Shown: in pieces, positions 53,631 to 61,969 of the stretch
Numbering within the stretch: position 1 is the stretch's first letter
Layout: each line of letters begins with the position of its first letter
Source: Fimbriimonadaceae bacterium
Lineage (GTDB): Bacteria; Armatimonadota; Fimbriimonadia; Fimbriimonadales; Fimbriimonadaceae
Direction of reading: 5' to 3'
Length of the DNA: 64,000 bases
NCBI GenBank assembly: GCA_019454105.1
Contig: CP075364.1
Coordinates: 685,362-749,361 of the forward strand
Translations under genes and position numbers: made by a program
The notes under the pieces: generated by a model
Database searches by the model: none
What the model was told of the DNA's origin: nothing
The model's input: the letters and a program-made list of their open reading frames with translations, nothing else

Positions 53631-54233
53631 TCATAGCCGCAATTCCCGTTGCAACAGGCGGAGGTGCATCTCGTAGAAGGAAGAGCGGGCCAGCTCCCAG
53701 ACTTTCAAGTCATGGTCGACGCCGAGGTAACGTCGGTGACGCTTGATTTCCCCAACCTGCTCAAATCCGGCCTTCACCAGATTCGCTTCGCTTGCCTGGT
53801 TGTACGAAAAGGTATCGGCCCGTAACCGCGTGAGCGGGCTCGTGATCGAAAAGCGCCAGTGCATGAAGCGAAGTAGGGCAGAAATGATGAGGCCGGAACC
53901 ACGGGCGGAACGGTCGGCATAGGCCGTCAGGTAAGCCATGTCGTTCTGGCTCTGATACGTGTAAACGAACCCTTTTGGAGCCTCCGCCGTGTCCAGAATG
54001 ACGCAATACGCATCGAAGTAGCCAGACTGCAACCTGCTCACAAACGACTCGGCGAACTGCTCTCGCGTCGGAAGGGACTGCCGATGCGTCCAGAGGTGCA
54101 TTTCCTCGGGATCGGACTCCCACGCTCTGATCTGCTCCCAATATTCCCGCTCCGGTGGCACGAGCGAAATCCGCGAGCCGCACAACTGTGGGGCGGGAAG
54201 TTCGATGGTTGATGGCTTTGGCGTTTCCTTCAT
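53631..54233 (-). CDS. GNAT-family acetyltransferase
   Basis: Protein of 200 residues of the RimJ/RimL-like acetyltransferase_3 type: L-V-P-P-E-R-E-Y-W-E-Q-I at the start, F-V-Y-T-Y-Q-S and D-R-S-A-R-G-S-G-L-I-I-S-A-L-L-R in the CoA-binding part, N-Q-A-S-E-A-N-L-V-K-A-G-F-E near the end. It also resembles acetyltransferases that modify siderophore or natural-product amines. Acceptor unknown. It is the first gene beyond the QueC-like operon on the right. Confidence 0.8.
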   Translation of the reverse strand: MKETPKPSTIELPAPQLCGSRISLVPPEREYWEQIRAWESDPEEMHLWTHRQSLPTREQFAESFVSRLQSGYFDAYCVILDTAEAPKGFVYTYQSQNDMAYLTAYADRSARGSGLIISALLRFMHWRFSITSPLTRLRADTFSYNQASEANLVKAGFEQVGEIKRHRRYLGVDHDLKVWELARSSFYEMHLRLLQRELRL

Positions 54234-54295
54234 GTCCGGAGACCAAGATGGGCGGCACCGAAGCCGAAGCTCCGGCGACCGCCCCCTGGGTGTGG

Positions 54296-54529
54296 TTACT
54301 TAGAGGAGCTGCTTCCGCTCGATCCGCTGGAGGAACCTCCAGAGTCAGAGCTGGTTGACTTGCCGTTGTCGTAACCCTTGTCGTAGGCGCTTTGCGCCTT
54401 GGTGTCGTAGCCGATGATAGGCCCGAAGGCCATCTTCAACGTGTCGATCGGCGGGTCGTACTTGCCGTGGGCTCCGTCGGCTTGACCCTTGTTGTGATAG
54501 CCCTGTTCCCGGTTGCTGATGATATTCAC
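54296..54529 (-). CDS. Small polar protein with Ser/Gly tail
   Basis: Protein of 77 residues from GTG 54529, directly after GAGGAAG. The first half has Y-H-N-K-G-Q-A-D-G and A-Y-D-K-G-Y-D-N-G, two related Tyr/Lys/Gly-rich motifs; the last 20 residues are almost all Ser and Gly. No function known. The two K-G motifs look like an internal repeat. Confidence 0.45.
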   Translation of the reverse strand: MNIISNREQGYHNKGQADGAHGKYDPPIDTLKMAFGPIIGYDTKAQSAYDKGYDNGKSTSSDSGGSSSGSSGSSSSK

Positions 54530-54663
54530 CTTCCTCGTTGGATTTGACTCTGGTTGCCCATCGTCAATACCTTTAAGGCTGGCAATCTTGCCTGGGTTGG
54601 AGAAACGTCAGAAAATGCCCATGAAGTCTACTAGCCAGCAAATTTCGGGGCCAGAGTCGAGCA

Positions 54664-57600
54664 CTACCTTTGCAGGGTTATCGTCGAAGCCAGCGTGACC
54701 GTGTTGGCTGCCCCGCCCAAGGGTTGATAAAGTCGAGGCGTGCGAATGTCGCCGCCCGCATGGTGTCGGTATAGCTCTGGAACTCGTTCACCGGTCCACT
54801 TACCTAGCTCATCAACCGCGATCCGACCGTCACGGTTTGTATCTGCCCGTCCAGAAAGCCCCTCAATTACCGCTTGAGTGAGAAATCCGCGCGTGAGCCT
54901 AAGTCCGCCCGCGTTTACCACTTCACTCTCCCCAGGTTGCGTTGCTGCCAAAACATATGCCTTGGCATTGTCTTGAAGGGACTGGACAAATCCTGAGCCC
55001 GACCAAAGATCCTCAAAGCCTCTACCGAGAGTCCCGGATTTGCAGGCGTCCAGAACAAAAACCTGCTTTCTAGCCCGAATCCACGTTGCCCAGAGCGCCA
55101 GATCAGAAGAACCCAGCCTGCCCGGTGCGGAACCAGGGCCCTCTGGTGCCGCCACGATGAATGCCTCGGCTTTTGACCTTCCCGCATCCTGCCGAACAAA
55201 AGTTGTCCGTTTGCCGTGCCCGGCGAAGTAAAAGATGAACGTATCTTCCGCTGCAGTTTGATCGCCAATTCGCCTGACAGCCTCATTTATCGCCCTGTGC
55301 GTAGCAGCAGTGCCCACCAATAGATCGGATTTGACGCTATTGAAACTACTGGTGCCCACCTGCTTCAAGGTACGAACGATTGCACTCGCATCTGACTCGG
55401 CGAATGAAATCCCTTCACCATTCACACCGACAGAAATGACATAGAGATTGGGCTTTCGGCCAACCATGTTGAAAACGGAGATAGTCGCCCGGTCTGATTC
55501 AGCACCTGCCGTTGAGAAGGCACTTATAGAGAAGTCATTCGTCTCCATCGGGATTGGAACTCGGAGGCGCACCACCCTTTCAGAGTTGGAGGGAACTAGT
55601 ATTCGTTCAGCAAGCACAACAGTATTGTTTGAACGCACTAGGATTCGATCGCAATCTGACTGAGTGCTACGAACATGAACATCAAGTTGTGCGTCTGATT
55701 GAGTCTGTGCGAGCACTCTAACTTTAAGAATCTTCGGTCGGGTTAGAGCAAAATTCGCGAGGTCTGATGCTTGAGTTACACTCTTGCCCCCAAGGACGAG
55801 ATCTACAAGGCTGGGTACGAGAAATCCGTGATCGGCAAGGGTCTCAAGTGGAACAGAGTAAGCACCACTTGCAAATCGCGCTGTTGCGAGCAAACCTACC
55901 GTTCCCGTGAAGTGGCCATCAGGAGTCGTAGCGAGCCACTGCCCGCTCTTGCCAAGTCGCATCCTCAGTACCTCCCTTCCCTGGGACAAGTTCCAAAACC
56001 TCGCGGTCATGTCCTTGCCTCCCGTTGCAATAAGGCCACTTTTCAAGTCCTTCCATATCATGAAGCAGGGGCCCCCGTGACCACCCATAACAATCTCCTT
56101 CCCACTGTTGATCCTGACCGCATGGACCTTGCCACGAGTGCTTCCGGTAAAGAACCATTCCCCGTCTTCGGAAAAGTTTGCCGCCCAGGGCCACCACGCT
56201 GGATATTGCTCATACGCTCGATCATCAGTTGCTATCTGCTGCAGCTTGACATTGCCAGACTTGACTTCTACCACGGTCGAGGCACCGGTGACATCGCTGA
56301 TTCCCAAAAGAAGTCCCTTCGGGTCGAAGGCCATCGCTGGCGTCAGCCACCTCATGGCAAGCCTGTTTGGTGAAGCGCTCGGATTGGCTGAGGTTCGTGC
56401 GCTCTCTCGCCATTCGGGCGTCGCAGAGAGCAGATCATCGCCCGGATTGGCCAGAAATTCCTGAGAAGAGAATAGCGGAGGAATGACGGTCCTCAGTAGT
56501 GAGTTTGTCCTAGCATCGTAGATCTTAATCTCTCCTCCGCTAGCAACAGCTACCAACAAGTTGTCGGAGAACGCCACTGATTCAACTGGAGATCGAAGTT
56601 CGAAAATCAAGCGCCTCGCTCTCAAGGACCAGACTCGAACCATGGAATCCGAAGCAGCGAACAAATAGAGCCCATCTTGACTTAGTTGCAGGAACTGTCT
56701 TCCCGTACCTGGCATCGGAAGCCGCTGTCGAGATTCTCCGCTTGGTGACCCTACGTTTATGAAACCCTGATCTTGTCGCCAGAACGCAAAGAGTTTGCCA
56801 TTCTGATCGGAAGCAACGGCAACCGGTGTTGTGTCTTTCTGCCATGTCATTTGCCCGAGAATGGCCCGCAAGTCGACACGTGTACTGTATGACCCATTAC
56901 TTGAACTCCCTGTTAAACCACTTACAATCACGCCCATTCGAAACAAGATTCTCTGCGTGTCGCCAATAGAGTTCGTGTAAGGGAGAGAAGTCGGTGAAGG
57001 GCCTAAGCCAGATTCCACTGCCGATACATCTCCGGATGTCGAAATCTTACGAACTCTCCCAAATTTATCAAGGATGAGCATCCCGGAAGCTGTATAGAAG
57101 CCAGCGCTCCCCTCATTCCAACGCTCACTATGCATCAGTTCTCCATCGAGTGAGCGTAGTTCTAACAGCTTTCCATAGGTAACAAGGAGTATACCCGTTT
57201 GGCCCATAAAAAGTTCTGTATCGCTTTGCGAGTCGGCCGACCGTTCTACTTCAACAAGAGTTTGACCTTTCGAATTCGAGAGAAAGATACGCCCATCCCT
57301 TGTTCCCACCGCCACGTTGGCAGTAGTCTTCAGAGGCAGAATAGCTGTCAAGGCCACGGACATTGCGGCTGCTGGTTCGCCGCTCTTTGAGTCGAACGAG
57401 TACAGCATTCTGTCTGTGGCAACCAAAACTCGACTACCGTCAGGCGTAAATGCAAGCAAGGAATGCGAAGTGCCTTCTGGCACCTCGATTGCCTTGAAAC
57501 GTTCACTAGCAGAACCAAGGTCGTGAAGGCGGAGGATCAGAGACTTGCCACCCCTGATCTGCAAACTTGCTAGGGCCTTACCCTGTCCGTCGAACGCGAG

Positions 57601-58734
57601 CTTTATGAATGGCCCATCCCCCTTCACTTCGAGTAGTCGCTTCGATTTGGTCGCTTCCCAGACAGCTAGTGAGCAGTATTCTGTGGCTGCTGCAACATAG
57701 GTGCCAGTAGGATCATAAGCCAAGTCATATACAGACATTTGTTCTCCAAACATCTGCTGGAGTTCGAATTGGGATTGACTATCAGCCCGTCTTTGCGGAA
57801 ATGATCTCGATGGAAACTCCAAGGAGCTCTGACCCATTTGCGATGTGTCGCAAAGCGTGACTGACGGAGGAACAGGATTGTCAACGAGTGGGTAACCCGC
57901 TGGCAGGAGTCCCTGCCTTCGGAGCGCCATTGCGAAAGTCGCGGTTCGCGGTGAAGTGGCTACATTGGTCAATTGAAGCATTGAATATGTGACTGGCTTG
58001 ATCTTGCCGGTCTCAATATCGCGCATTGCTGGCGCTGCTACAGACTTCTCGACGAGTGTGTCTAAATCGTATATCAAAAGAGACCAAGGTCGGACCGCGA
58101 TCAGGCTGCGCCCGGCATCGCCGACGACGAGTTGCTGGATCCTTCCTTCGAGGCTCAGTTTGCCGCTAAGAACGTCTGGCAGCGACTCAGGAGTAGCGGG
58201 GCGTCGCGTTGCAACAGGTTGCCACGCCTCGTCAAAAGCAACCAGTTCTCCGTTTGTGGTACCGCAGATGAGCTTCGCACCCAAGGCGTTCTGAGGGAGA
58301 AACGCGATCGAAGTGAATGAGTCACCCTTCCAAGTGAGGTCAGCCAGCCATCGGCGAAGTCTGAGATCCCACAGCTTAACATTCCCGTTAATATCCCGGC
58401 TCGCAAGCAAATTGCCAGAATCGTCGCAAGCTAGCTCATCGACTTGCACGAAGTGTGGCGAGGGAGACGCAAGTCGGAAAGAGGGCAGTTCTCTAACAGG
58501 TGTGAACACGCCAGTGTTTGACTCTGCGCCTGTCCTATAGAAAGAGAGGACGCCGATGGTGAGCAATAGTAGGGTCAGGGCCGTAGCCCCAAAGAAATAA
58601 GACCGTCTTGAATCCCTCTTCGCTGACTCTGGAGGATGTCCCACGTTCGGATCGTCACTCGCATTGACGCCCTGAATCAGGACGACGTGACAGCCTTGCT
58701 TGCGCAGCTTCTTTCGCCTAGACTGTCTACCCAC
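54664..58734 (-). CDS. WD40-repeat protein with C-terminal caspase (peptidase C14) domain and EF-hand
   Basis: Protein of 1356 residues. One membrane helix lies at about 48-66 after a basic N-terminus. About 1000 residues of WD40-type blades follow (e.g. L-A-S-R-D-I-N-G-N-V-K-L-W-D and I-A-T-G-G-K-D-M-T-A-R-F-W-N). The caspase domain starts near 1090, with His in Y-F-A-G-H-G-K (about 1173) and Cys in V-L-D-A-C-K-S-G (about 1231). A full EF-hand loop D-T-N-R-D-G-R-I-A-V-D-E follows near 1298. It is a large metacaspase-like protease likely activated by signals at the envelope. It overlaps the upstream gene by 8 nt. Confidence 0.9.
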   Translation of the reverse strand: MGRQSRRKKLRKQGCHVVLIQGVNASDDPNVGHPPESAKRDSRRSYFFGATALTLLLLTIGVLSFYRTGAESNTGVFTPVRELPSFRLASPSPHFVQVDELACDDSGNLLASRDINGNVKLWDLRLRRWLADLTWKGDSFTSIAFLPQNALGAKLICGTTNGELVAFDEAWQPVATRRPATPESLPDVLSGKLSLEGRIQQLVVGDAGRSLIAVRPWSLLIYDLDTLVEKSVAAPAMRDIETGKIKPVTYSMLQLTNVATSPRTATFAMALRRQGLLPAGYPLVDNPVPPSVTLCDTSQMGQSSLEFPSRSFPQRRADSQSQFELQQMFGEQMSVYDLAYDPTGTYVAAATEYCSLAVWEATKSKRLLEVKGDGPFIKLAFDGQGKALASLQIRGGKSLILRLHDLGSASERFKAIEVPEGTSHSLLAFTPDGSRVLVATDRMLYSFDSKSGEPAAAMSVALTAILPLKTTANVAVGTRDGRIFLSNSKGQTLVEVERSADSQSDTELFMGQTGILLVTYGKLLELRSLDGELMHSERWNEGSAGFYTASGMLILDKFGRVRKISTSGDVSAVESGLGPSPTSLPYTNSIGDTQRILFRMGVIVSGLTGSSSNGSYSTRVDLRAILGQMTWQKDTTPVAVASDQNGKLFAFWRQDQGFINVGSPSGESRQRLPMPGTGRQFLQLSQDGLYLFAASDSMVRVWSLRARRLIFELRSPVESVAFSDNLLVAVASGGEIKIYDARTNSLLRTVIPPLFSSQEFLANPGDDLLSATPEWRESARTSANPSASPNRLAMRWLTPAMAFDPKGLLLGISDVTGASTVVEVKSGNVKLQQIATDDRAYEQYPAWWPWAANFSEDGEWFFTGSTRGKVHAVRINSGKEIVMGGHGGPCFMIWKDLKSGLIATGGKDMTARFWNLSQGREVLRMRLGKSGQWLATTPDGHFTGTVGLLATARFASGAYSVPLETLADHGFLVPSLVDLVLGGKSVTQASDLANFALTRPKILKVRVLAQTQSDAQLDVHVRSTQSDCDRILVRSNNTVVLAERILVPSNSERVVRLRVPIPMETNDFSISAFSTAGAESDRATISVFNMVGRKPNLYVISVGVNGEGISFAESDASAIVRTLKQVGTSSFNSVKSDLLVGTAATHRAINEAVRRIGDQTAAEDTFIFYFAGHGKRTTFVRQDAGRSKAEAFIVAAPEGPGSAPGRLGSSDLALWATWIRARKQVFVLDACKSGTLGRGFEDLWSGSGFVQSLQDNAKAYVLAATQPGESEVVNAGGLRLTRGFLTQAVIEGLSGRADTNRDGRIAVDELGKWTGERVPELYRHHAGGDIRTPRLYQPLGGAANTVTLASTITLQR

Positions 58735-59695
58735 GTCTCTGCCTCAATGCTGCTTCGGTGTCCTGCCGTAACTGTCGAGCGGCTTCCAACACCTTGACAT
58801 CGCCACTCTGATCATCAAGCACCTTGTCGAGAATGCGGATCGCCTCTGGCAACCTGTCCAACTCTATTAGAAGCGAGGCCCTCTTAGTGTCAGAGAGCCC
58901 AGCGTTCAATCCACTCGCGAAGCTGATAGCCTCTTGGCTGGGCACGTAAAACGTCGCATCGGCCTCAAGGATCTCCTGATCAACTTCGTACCGAAGTGTC
59001 CAGGTGTACCTGCTCTGGTTGAGAAGTTTCTGCGAAACTGTCCAGCTTCTAGCCCGAACATCTGTCGTACTTGCAATGCGCAAGTCGTCCTTTGACAGCA
59101 CGACCTCGATTACTCGCACCTTGGCATCAAGAGCGCTCCATCGCAGAGTCGGCTGAGTGCTGTCAACCGAAGTCCTCTTAGGGCTCATATCCACATGACG
59201 GATAGGTTCACTACGCCCCTCGACCGAGAAGATTGCAAGAGCACGTTCGGCCGAAGCTATGGCCTCAATGTCAGGAGGTGAGGGGCTGCGAAGATTGTTT
59301 ACGAAGATCACACCAATTGTGATCACGGCCACTGCGCTAATAGCCACGTAAGCGAGTCGCCATTGAACCTTGACACGACTCCTATCGTCTGCTCTTCCGA
59401 GAGAAGTAGCATGTGAGTTGTCAATAGGCTGAATTGCAACACCTTCTTCCAACCCCGGCAAGGCGAAGAAGTTTGGATCTCTTGCCTCGATCTCATCGAC
59501 CCTGGCAGCGTCTGAGCGCATCCGGGCCACCTCACCCTTCCAGGGCTTCCGCGAGAGGACGAAGGCGATCCACATCCGCTTGAAGCGGTTCCAGTGACGA
59601 GTGCTCCCACATACATAGGTGAAAAGGTCGTCGTCGCTGATCTGTTGTCCCTGTCCGAGGCTCTCACTGATGGTGTAGTCGAGCGGTTGCTTCAT
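58727..59695 (-). CDS. Single-pass membrane protein, anti-sigma-like, between sigma factor and caspase genes
   Basis: Protein of 322 residues. The N-terminal 80 residues (D-Y-T-I-S-E-S-L-G-Q-G-Q-Q-I-S, C-G-S-T-R-H-W-N-R-F-K-R) lie in the cytosol; one membrane helix spans about 113-135 (L-A-Y-V-A-I-S-A-V-A-V-I-T-I-G-V). The outer part has a beta-sandwich-like region and a TPR-like helical end. Position after a sigma-like gene and the one-helix topology suggest an anti-sigma or signal adaptor. Overlaps both neighbours by 4-8 nt. Its first 190 bp are duplicated at about 60750-60940. Confidence 0.7.
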   Translation of the reverse strand: MKQPLDYTISESLGQGQQISDDDLFTYVCGSTRHWNRFKRMWIAFVLSRKPWKGEVARMRSDAARVDEIEARDPNFFALPGLEEGVAIQPIDNSHATSLGRADDRSRVKVQWRLAYVAISAVAVITIGVIFVNNLRSPSPPDIEAIASAERALAIFSVEGRSEPIRHVDMSPKRTSVDSTQPTLRWSALDAKVRVIEVVLSKDDLRIASTTDVRARSWTVSQKLLNQSRYTWTLRYEVDQEILEADATFYVPSQEAISFASGLNAGLSDTKRASLLIELDRLPEAIRILDKVLDDQSGDVKVLEAARQLRQDTEAALRQRRG

Positions 59696-60567
59696 CGGCC
59701 ACCTCGTCTTGCGTTTGCTGCTTTCCGCAATCGGTTCTTTCTACTCTTTAAAGTGCCTACAGAACACCCAAGTAGTGATGCTGCTTCTTTCAGCGTTTTG
59801 ATTGGCAACGAAAGGTAATAACACTCCTGATCGAGACGGTTGGAAACCGACGCCCCCAATCCTTCAAGCAACTCCAAGACAGTGGCGGCTGGCAGCTCTA
59901 CGACGTATGAGATTTGTCCAGGAGTCAGCGAGTCCACATCCGTGAGGACCAGGCTGAACCAAACATCGAGCCAGGAAGCATCCCTTATCACGGTTCTAAC
60001 TTGTGTTCGCGCAATTCGCACCGCAACTGCGTCCTGAAGGCTATCCACAGGAAGACAAACTACGCCTGCGTCTTCGATTATGCTGTCGACAGTTTCATTT
60101 CCCGGAATGACGTATTTTCGACCTTGGCGCAACTTGTCTTTGCATGCGTCCGCTACACAGGCGCGGAAATAGACGGCTTTGATATATGATGGATTACGTC
60201 TAAGAAGAAGCAAGTAAGTGTCAGTCCATACATCTCGAATACCCTCATCGTGATCGAAGCCAAATTGGCTAGCAATGATAGACGTTATTCTCTTAACGGC
60301 GGGGTGGGACAATAGGGCTGAGTAGAACAGTTGACGTTCTACTGGATCCAGGGTCTGAAGGTTCACGCGGCTAAACTTCAGAAGATCGTTTGCCTTAACA
60401 CTGACGAGGAACGAGTGGAACTCCCTAGACAAGTCTAAGGGCAGGTCCTGTTTGTCATCGACAGGAGCCTGACTAAGTTCTTCAGCTTGAAGTCGTTGCC
60501 TCATGGTTTCCAACGATCTGCTACGGCCTGGTCTCCCGGTTGCTTTGCACTGCGTCACACTTCCCAT
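59692..60567 (-). CDS. Putative sigma-70-like (ECF-type) factor
   Basis: Protein of up to 291 residues; ATG 60567 or, with a better ribosome site (GGAAACC), ATG 60504. Helical, with a sigma region 2-like stretch (G-F-D-H-D-E-G-I-R-D-V-W-T-D-T-Y-L-L-L-L-R-R-N) and a C-terminal helix-turn-helix of region 4 type (L-K-E-A-A-S-L-L-G-C-S-V-G-T-L-K-S-R-K-N-R-L-R). ECF factors are usually about 190 residues, so this is longer and divergent. It overlaps the membrane-protein gene by 4 nt, and the trio is likely one operon. Confidence 0.6.
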   Translation of the reverse strand: MGSVTQCKATGRPGRSRSLETMRQRLQAEELSQAPVDDKQDLPLDLSREFHSFLVSVKANDLLKFSRVNLQTLDPVERQLFYSALLSHPAVKRITSIIASQFGFDHDEGIRDVWTDTYLLLLRRNPSYIKAVYFRACVADACKDKLRQGRKYVIPGNETVDSIIEDAGVVCLPVDSLQDAVAVRIARTQVRTVIRDASWLDVWFSLVLTDVDSLTPGQISYVVELPAATVLELLEGLGASVSNRLDQECYYLSLPIKTLKEAASLLGCSVGTLKSRKNRLRKAANARRGGR

Positions 60568-60660
60568 AAGGATTGTGACCGATTCCGGGTTGGCAAGCGT
60601 CCAGAACTTCGTCGCGGCACCCAGCAGGTCACAAGACTTGAAGGTCGGAACTTAAAATAC

Positions 60661-60683
60661 CTCCCCGTCAATCAGACGGGGAG
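60661..60683 (-). terminator. Terminator overlapping the stop codon of the short duplicate gene
   Basis: CTCCCCGTC, loop AATCA, GACGGGGAG, 9-bp perfect stem; on the minus strand it is followed by GTATTTTAAG. The stop codon of the gene at 60668 lies inside the stem. Confidence 0.75.
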
Positions 60684-60988
60684 GGAATGCCCACCCTGAG
60701 GCCCTGAACGCCCTCAAGTGAGAAGAAGTTTGGATCTCTTGCCTCTATCGCATCGACCCTGGCAGCGTCTGAGCGCATCCGCGCCACCTCACCTTTCCAG
60801 GGCTTCCGTGAGAGGACGAAGGCGATCCACATCCGCTTGAAGCGGTTCCAGTGACGAGTGCTCCCACATACGTAGGTGAAAAGGTCGTCGTCGCTGATCT
60901 GTTGTCCCTGTCCGAGGCTCTCACTGATGGTGTAGTCTGTGGCATTGGACTCGGCAAGGGCCGTTAGAAGCGATTTGATGAATCTCAT
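60668..60988 (-). CDS. Short protein sharing the N-terminal domain of the caspase-operon membrane protein
   Basis: Protein of 106 residues from ATG 60988 with a strong AGGAGG 5 nt upstream. Residues 18-95 are nearly identical to residues 5-80 of the membrane protein at 58727 (D-Y-T-I-S-E-S-L-G-Q-G-Q-Q-I-S to E-A-R-D-P-N-F-F), and the DNA match is about as good, so the copy is recent or maintained by gene conversion. It lacks the membrane helix. A free cytosolic copy of the domain may compete with the membrane-bound one for the sigma factor (inference). Confidence 0.75.
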   Translation of the reverse strand: MRFIKSLLTALAESNATDYTISESLGQGQQISDDDLFTYVCGSTRHWNRFKRMWIAFVLSRKPWKGEVARMRSDAARVDAIEARDPNFFSLEGVQGLRVGIPSPSD

Positions 60989-61102
60989 TTTTCCTCCTTG
61001 CTGATCCTTGTGGGGCCAGCGGCCAGCTTCCGATTCGACTCGGATGCTTACCGCCAGCCCCAGGAACGTGCTCGGAGGGGAAAGGTGCAAATGATACTGT
61101 CC

Positions 61103-61131
61103 ACACTAGCAGAGCCAGGTCCCGTTGTCAA
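61103..61131 (-). promoter_or_regulatory. Promoter of the short duplicate gene
   Basis: TTGACA (61126-61131), 17 nt, TAGTGT (61103-61108) on the minus strand, giving a leader of about 105 nt to the ATG at 60988. The spacing is ideal and the -35 is perfect, but the -10 is weak. Confidence 0.5.
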
Positions 61132-61204
61132 TGGTTCTGCCCCTGTTTCTCTAAGGCTCTCAGGTGCGGTTTGGGAGGTGCCCGATTCGGGGACCGGGCG
61201 CAAT

Positions 61205-61969
61205 TCAATCGATGACGGAGCCGTCGAGACTGGCCGGATTGAACCGCGCTTTGGTCCGTTCGAAGTAGAGTTGCCAGAAGCGGCGGGCGAGGATGATACG
61301 AGGCGCACTCAGTTCTTTTCCCTTGCCCGCCGCCAAGCCACCGAAGCTGACGCTCACCTTCGAGAGGCTCGGGACCAACCCTTGTCGCTCCAACTCCGCT
61401 ACCGTTTTGTCCAGTGTTTCCAGCGTCAACTTGTGCGAAAACAAGTCAAGCTCTGGCGATTGTTGTATGCCGTCGCTAAAGACGACGAGTTCCTTGTTAG
61501 TCAGGTCGCGGATGCCGTCGCGTTGGAACAAGTTGGCTGCTATCGACAGCGTCAGGACGATATTGGTGTCGGAGGCCGCATCGGCTCGGTGCTTCTGCGC
61601 CTCCATGATAGCTTCGTCGTGCTGACGGAAGAGCCCTTGGAGCTCGGCGTCGGCGGCGTCTGCAATGCGGGCGCGTTCCCGGTCGAAGTCTTCGCTGTAC
61701 TGGGACAGCGCCCCCTTGCGCCTCGGCATCTCAAAGGAGATCGGGTATTCGGGAACGCGGTTGGCTCCGATCAGATCGACGTAGACCCGTGTGCCCTCCA
61801 TCTGCATGAGCTTCTGCCGAAACTCCCGCCGATATTGCTCACGCTGGGCAATGCAGCTCGCTGACGAGTCGAAGAGGAAGAGCGCTACGTTGTCTGGCTT
61901 CGCTTCGTCAGGTCCGCAACCGGATAACAGCAATGCGAGCGGCACGATCACGGAGATAAGTCGTCTCAT
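61205..61969 (-). CDS. Lipoprotein with VWA-like fold
   Basis: Protein of 254 residues. The lipobox is L-L-L-S-G-C (Cys about 18). The mature part has features of a von Willebrand A domain: L-F-L-F-D-S-S-A-S in place of the MIDAS D-x-S-x-S, and N-K-E-L-V-V-F-S-D-G-I-Q-Q-S near residue 170. It is likely anchored to a membrane outside the cytoplasm. It overlaps the following gene by 4 nt, so the two are a pair. Ligand unknown. Confidence 0.7.
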   Translation of the reverse strand: MRRLISVIVPLALLLSGCGPDEAKPDNVALFLFDSSASCIAQREQYRREFRQKLMQMEGTRVYVDLIGANRVPEYPISFEMPRRKGALSQYSEDFDRERARIADAADAELQGLFRQHDEAIMEAQKHRADAASDTNIVLTLSIAANLFQRDGIRDLTNKELVVFSDGIQQSPELDLFSHKLTLETLDKTVAELERQGLVPSLSKVSVSFGGLAAGKGKELSAPRIILARRFWQLYFERTKARFNPASLDGSVID

